Assembly: GCA_016210935.1 (NCBI GenBank) | Contig: JACQTH010000518.1 | Span: 1 to 7,369, forward strand | Reading direction: 5' to 3' | DNA from: Acidobacteriota bacterium | GTDB lineage: Bacteria > Acidobacteriota > Vicinamibacteria > Vicinamibacterales > JACQTH01 | DNA length: 7,369 bases | Part shown: positions 4,054-7,369 of the stretch, in pieces | Layout: each line of letters begins with the position of its first letter | How positions within the stretch are numbered: the stretch's first letter is position 1 | The notes under the pieces: model-generated | Seen by the model: the letters and a program-made list of their open reading frames with translations, nothing else | Databases searched by the model: none | What the model was told of the DNA's origin: nothing | Made by a program: the position numbers and the translations under genes

Positions 4054-6102
4054 TTGCACAGACATCCCATCATCCGCATCGGCGTCGACACCGGCGGGAC
4101 GTTCACAGATTTCGTGATGTTGGCCGCTGGTCTGGTGCGCGTGCACAAGCTGCGCTCGACGCCGGACGATCCATCCCGCGCCATTCTGCAAGGTATCGCT
4201 GAGCTCACGCAGGCTTCTGGCTTCAGGCTCCAGGCTTCAGCACCAGAGTTCTCGCCCGAAGCCCGAAGCCCGAAGCCTGAAGCCTTGGATATCGTCCACG
4301 GCTCAACCGTGGCGACCAACGCGCTGCTCGAGCGCAAGGGCGCACGGGTCGCGTTCCTCACGACCGAAGGCTTCGAGGACATCCTGCGCATCGGCCGGCA
4401 GACGCGACGGGAGCTGTACAACTTTCAGGTCGAGGACCGGCAGCCGCTCGTGGACACGGCCCTCACGTTCGGCGTTCGCGAGCGGATCGCCGCTGACGGG
4501 CAGGTGCTGGTCCGATTGGATGAGGCCGACGTGGAGGCGCTCGCTGAGCGAATCAGCGCGGCAGACGCCGATTCGGTTGCGCTCTGCCTGCTTCACGCCT
4601 ACCTGAATTCCGTTCACGAGCGGGCACTCTCCGAACGGCTCGAACGCGACGGCCTGATGGTCTCGGCCTCGCATCGGGTCCTTCCCGAATATCGCGAATT
4701 CGAGCGCGCCAGCACGACCGTGGTCAACGCGTATGTCACGCCGCGGATGACGCGCTACCTCGATGCGCTCGAGCGCCAGCTGCCGGACGCGCGGCTGAGC
4801 ATCATGCAATCGAACGGCGGGTCGATTTCCGCCGCAGGCGCGCGCGCCGCCGCCGTGCAGACGATTCTCTCGGGACCGGCCGCCGGCGTGGTCGGCGCCC
4901 AGGCGACGGCCGCGGCCGCCGGCTACGCGCGCGTGATCACGTTCGACATGGGCGGCACCTCCACGGACGTGAGCCTGGTGGACGGGCGGATCGGGGTGAC
5001 GAGTGAATCGACGGTTGGTGATTTCCCCGTTCGCCTGCCGATTCTCGACATTCACACGGTCGGCGCCGGCGGCGGATCGATCGCGTACGTCGATTCAGGG
5101 GGATCGCTCCGCGTCGGCCCGCGCAGCGCCGGCGCGGAGCCCGGCCCCGTCTGCTACGGCGTGGGCACCGAGCTGACGGCCACCGATGCCAATCTCCTGC
5201 TCGGCCGCCTCGATCCCGGGATGTTCTTCGGCGGACGCATGACGCTGGACGAGGAACGCGCGCGCACGATCGCGGACGAGTTCGCCCGCCGCGTCAATCT
5301 GGATCCTGTCGCGCTCGCCGACGGCATTGTCCGGATCGCGAACGCGAACATGGAGCGCGCCATCCGGGTAGTGTCCGTGCAGCGCGGCTTCGATCCGCGC
5401 GACTTCGCGCTGCTGGCGTTCGGCGGCGCCGGCGGCATGCACGCGTGTGATCTCGCCGAGGCGCTCGACATCCGCACCGTCGTGGCGCCGAGGCATGCCG
5501 GCGTGCTGTCGGCGCTGGGCATGCTGCTGGCCGACGCGACGCGCGACTACTCCCGGAGCATCCTGCGCCCCGTCGCGTCCACGAGTGTCGACGATCTCCA
5601 GAACGGGTTCGCGCCGCTCGTCGAGCGGGCGCGCATGGAGCTGGCGCGCGAGGGGTTTGGCCCCGCCGCGATCGTGCTCGAGCGCTCCGTCGATGTCCGG
5701 TACACCGGGCAGTCCTACGAAATCACCGTCCCTTTTACCCGCCGATTCCGGACGGAGTTCGATCGGAAGCACGAGCAGCGGTACGGGTATGCGGACCGCC
5801 GCCGGCCCACCGAGGTCGTGAACCTGCGGGTCAAGGCCGTCGGCCGCACGGCGAAGCCGCCGCTGAAGGCGGCGCGGGTCAAGAGATTCACGCCGGCGAG
5901 GCCGTCAGGCACGCGCCGCGCGTGGTTCAGCGGTCGTCCGACGACGGCTGGCGTTTACGCGTGGGGTGAGCTGAAGCCCGGCATGCGTGGCCAGGGGCCG
6001 GCGATTATCGCCGGGGCCGAGGCGACGGTGGTGGTTCCTCCGGCCTTTCAGTTCCACATCGATGGATTTGCCAACGTCATCGCAAGACGAGCCCGGAAAT
6101 GA
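4054..6102 (+). CDS. hyuA: Hydantoinase/oxoprolinase family subunit A
   Basis: A 682-residue cytoplasmic protein of the HyuA / 5-oxoprolinase / acetone-carboxylase-like family: an ATP-dependent subunit that activates a cyclic amide or related substrate together with HyuB. Visible motifs are GVDTGGTFTDF (10-20), VHGSTVATNALLERKGARV (81-99), SGPAAGVVGAQ, the second phosphate loop FDMGGTSTDVSL (297-308), HTVGAGGGS (334-342), RSAGAEPGPVCYG, NANMERAIRVVSVQRGFDP and FGGAGGMHA. The length is normal. The start is TTG at 4054: an in-frame TGA at 4042-4044 excludes anything longer and no ATG is close, so the start is not secure. Residues 53-77 (QASGFRLQASAPEF...) are a repeat-encoded insert in the variable linker before VHGSTVATN. 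It is translationally coupled to hyuB. The substrate cannot be told from sequence. Confidence 0.95.
   Translation: MHRHPIIRIGVDTGGTFTDFVMLAAGLVRVHKLRSTPDDPSRAILQGIAELTQASGFRLQASAPEFSPEARSPKPEALDIVHGSTVATNALLERKGARVAFLTTEGFEDILRIGRQTRRELYNFQVEDRQPLVDTALTFGVRERIAADGQVLVRLDEADVEALAERISAADADSVALCLLHAYLNSVHERALSERLERDGLMVSASHRVLPEYREFERASTTVVNAYVTPRMTRYLDALERQLPDARLSIMQSNGGSISAAGARAAAVQTILSGPAAGVVGAQATAAAAGYARVITFDMGGTSTDVSLVDGRIGVTSESTVGDFPVRLPILDIHTVGAGGGSIAYVDSGGSLRVGPRSAGAEPGPVCYGVGTELTATDANLLLGRLDPGMFFGGRMTLDEERARTIADEFARRVNLDPVALADGIVRIANANMERAIRVVSVQRGFDPRDFALLAFGGAGGMHACDLAEALDIRTVVAPRHAGVLSALGMLLADATRDYSRSILRPVASTSVDDLQNGFAPLVERARMELAREGFGPAAIVLERSVDVRYTGQSYEITVPFTRRFRTEFDRKHEQRYGYADRRRPTEVVNLRVKAVGRTAKPPLKAARVKRFTPARPSGTRRAWFSGRPTTAGVYAWGELKPGMRGQGPAIIAGAEATVVVPPAFQFHIDGFANVIARRARK
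4211..4285. repeat. Heptad palindrome, AGGCTTC type, in frame within hyuA
   Basis: The left quartet is AGGCTTC, TGGCTTC, AGGCTCC, AGGCTTC (4211-4238). The right quartet (4258-4285), reversed, is AGGCTTC, AGGCTTC, GGGCTTC, GGGCTTC; 24 of 28 positions pair, with a 19-nt loop. The element is exactly 75 bp, 25 codons, and keeps the hyuA frame open. It encodes residues 53-77, rich in Ala, Ser, Pro and Glu and unlike the conserved sequence on both sides. Confidence 0.92.
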
Positions 6103-7369
6103 TCAGAATCGATCCCATCGAATTCGAGATCTTCAAGAACATGTTCGTCTCCATCGCCGAGGAGATGGGCGTGACGCTGTGCCGTACGGGCTTTTCGCCG
6201 AACATCAAGGAGCGGCTCGACTACTCGTGCGCCATCTACGACAGCCGCGGCGAGACCATCGCGCAGGGCGATCACATGCCGGTCCATCTCGGCGCGATGC
6301 CCCTGTCGGTCCGCGCGGCGATCGACCTCGTCGCGATGTCCCCGGGAGACATCGTCGTGCTGAACGACCCGTTCCGTGGCGGGACGCACCTGCCGGACAT
6401 CACGCTGGTGTCGCCGGTCTTTCTGAGACCGCGCGACACGCGCCCCGCCTTCTTTGTCGCCAATCGCGCGCATCATTCGGACGTGGGCGGCATGAGCCCG
6501 GGATCGATGCCGCTCGCGAACGAGGTGTATCAGGAAGGGTTGATCATTCCGCCGATCAAACTCGTCAGCCGCGGCCGGGTCGTGGATGACGTGATGGCGC
6601 TCATTCTGACGAACGTCCGGACACCTCACGAGCGCGAAGGCGACATTACCGCCCAAATCGCGGCCAACCGCGTCGCCGACACGCGCCTCCGTGAACTGGT
6701 TCGCAAATACGGGCTCCCGCGCGTCGCCGCCTGTGCGTCCGCGGTGCAGGACTACACGGAGCGGGTCGTCCGCCGCGCGATTGGAGAAATCCCGGACGGC
6801 GAGTATCGCTTCGAAGACGCGATGGATGACGACGGGTTCGGATCGCCGCCGATTTGGATCCGGTGTCGCGTGTCAATCCGTGGCGATCAGGCGAAGGTCG
6901 ACTTCACCGGCACGGATCCGCAGATCACCAGCAGCATCAACGCGAACTACGCCATCACGCTGTCCGCCACGTTGTACGCGTTTCGCTGTCTGGTTCGAGA
7001 GGACATCCTCTACAACGCCGGCGTCTCCCGTGCGGTCACCGTCATCGCTCCCGAGGGGAGCCTCGTCAATGCGAAGCGGCCGGCCGCCATCGCGGGCGGG
7101 AACGTCGAGACGTCACAGCGGATCACCGACGTGCTCCTCGGCGCGCTGGCACAGGCGGTTCCCGATCGGATTCCCGCCGCCAGTCAGGGGACGATGAATA
7201 ACGTCACGCTCGGGGGCGAAGATCCGCGAACGGGCGCGCGGTTCGCCTACTATGAGACGCTCGGCGGCGGCATGGGCGGACGAAACGGCCTGGCCGGCAT
7301 CAGCGGCGTGCATTGTCACATGAGCAACACGCGCAACACCCCGGTCGAAGCGATCGAGCATTACCTGCC
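6099..7369 (+). CDS. hyuB: Hydantoinase/oxoprolinase family subunit B (3' end beyond the window)
   Basis: The frame is open from ATG at 6099 to the window edge, 423 full codons of a protein usually well over 500 residues. It is the HyuB / oxoprolinase B-type partner of HyuA. Motifs: the N-terminus IDPIEFEIFKNMFVSIAEEMG, NIKERLDYSCAIYD, GDHMPVHLG (57-65), NDPFRGGTHLPDITLV (89-104), NRAHHSDVGGMSPGSMP (122-138; the His pair and Asp are family hallmarks), VDFTGT, and YYETLGGGMGGRNG (384-397). Its start ATG shares an ATGA overlap with the hyuA stop (6099-6102), indicating translational coupling and probably a stable two-subunit enzyme. The family includes N-methylhydantoin hydrolases and 5-oxoprolinases; the context does not choose between them. 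Confidence 0.95.
   Translation, partial: MIRIDPIEFEIFKNMFVSIAEEMGVTLCRTGFSPNIKERLDYSCAIYDSRGETIAQGDHMPVHLGAMPLSVRAAIDLVAMSPGDIVVLNDPFRGGTHLPDITLVSPVFLRPRDTRPAFFVANRAHHSDVGGMSPGSMPLANEVYQEGLIIPPIKLVSRGRVVDDVMALILTNVRTPHEREGDITAQIAANRVADTRLRELVRKYGLPRVAACASAVQDYTERVVRRAIGEIPDGEYRFEDAMDDDGFGSPPIWIRCRVSIRGDQAKVDFTGTDPQITSSINANYAITLSATLYAFRCLVREDILYNAGVSRAVTVIAPEGSLVNAKRPAAIAGGNVETSQRITDVLLGALAQAVPDRIPAASQGTMNNVTLGGEDPRTGARFAYYETLGGGMGGRNGLAGISGVHCHMSNTRNTPVEAIEHYL

Noticed and set aside
4303..5772. Minus-strand frames of 250 and 225 codons opposite hyuA
   Set aside because: They are antisense to strongly conserved hyuA motifs and lack any domain signature.

Overview
The window is high-GC bacterial chromosome. 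Short degenerate repeats in its spacers (GGGATTC-type heptads, CCGGCTTTAGCCGG-type palindromes) resemble what I remember from Acidobacteriota such as Vicinamibacteria. That placement is an inference from style, not from a marker gene.

Layout. 1-190: no clear gene; two GC-rich palindromes and a short Cys-rich reading frame. 191-418 (-): small Cys/His-rich hypothetical protein. 419-548: divergent spacer, mostly one heptad palindrome. 549-872 (+): yggX-like Fe(II)-trafficking / oxidative-damage-protection protein. 873-967: convergent spacer with an octad palindrome. 968-2401 (-): ATP-grasp enzyme. 2398-3948 (-): B12-binding-like/radical SAM protein. 3949-4053: divergent spacer, again mostly one heptad palindrome. 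4054-6102 (+): hydantoinase/oxoprolinase subunit A (hyuA-like). 6099 to the window end (+): hyuB-like subunit, cut by the edge. hyuA and hyuB overlap by 4 bp (ATGA).

Main discovery. A standard translation ends the radical SAM protein at Tyr-Cys followed by TGA (2436-2434). Read through as selenocysteine, the frame continues Cys-Sec-Ala-Glu-Pro-TAEQVALV and stops at 2400-2398, in an exact 4-bp ATGA overlap with the ATP-grasp start. A 6-bp hairpin with an AGGUG loop follows the UGA at a distance compatible with a bacterial SECIS. The gene is therefore best read as a CUAEP-tail radical SAM selenoprotein, translationally coupled to an ATP-grasp partner. The two probably form one modification or biosynthesis module; product unknown.

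Second theme. Five palindromic elements share one architecture: about four tandem 7- or 8-nt units, a loop of 14-29 nt, then about four complementary units. Unit sequences differ between elements (GGGATTC, AGGCTTC, GGGCTGC, TTTGGTGA). Three fill spacers; two lie in frame inside hyuA and the radical SAM gene. A sixth palindrome of another type (three adjoining hairpins) lies in frame inside the ATP-grasp gene. All three large complete genes thus carry low-complexity peptide inserts derived from repeats.
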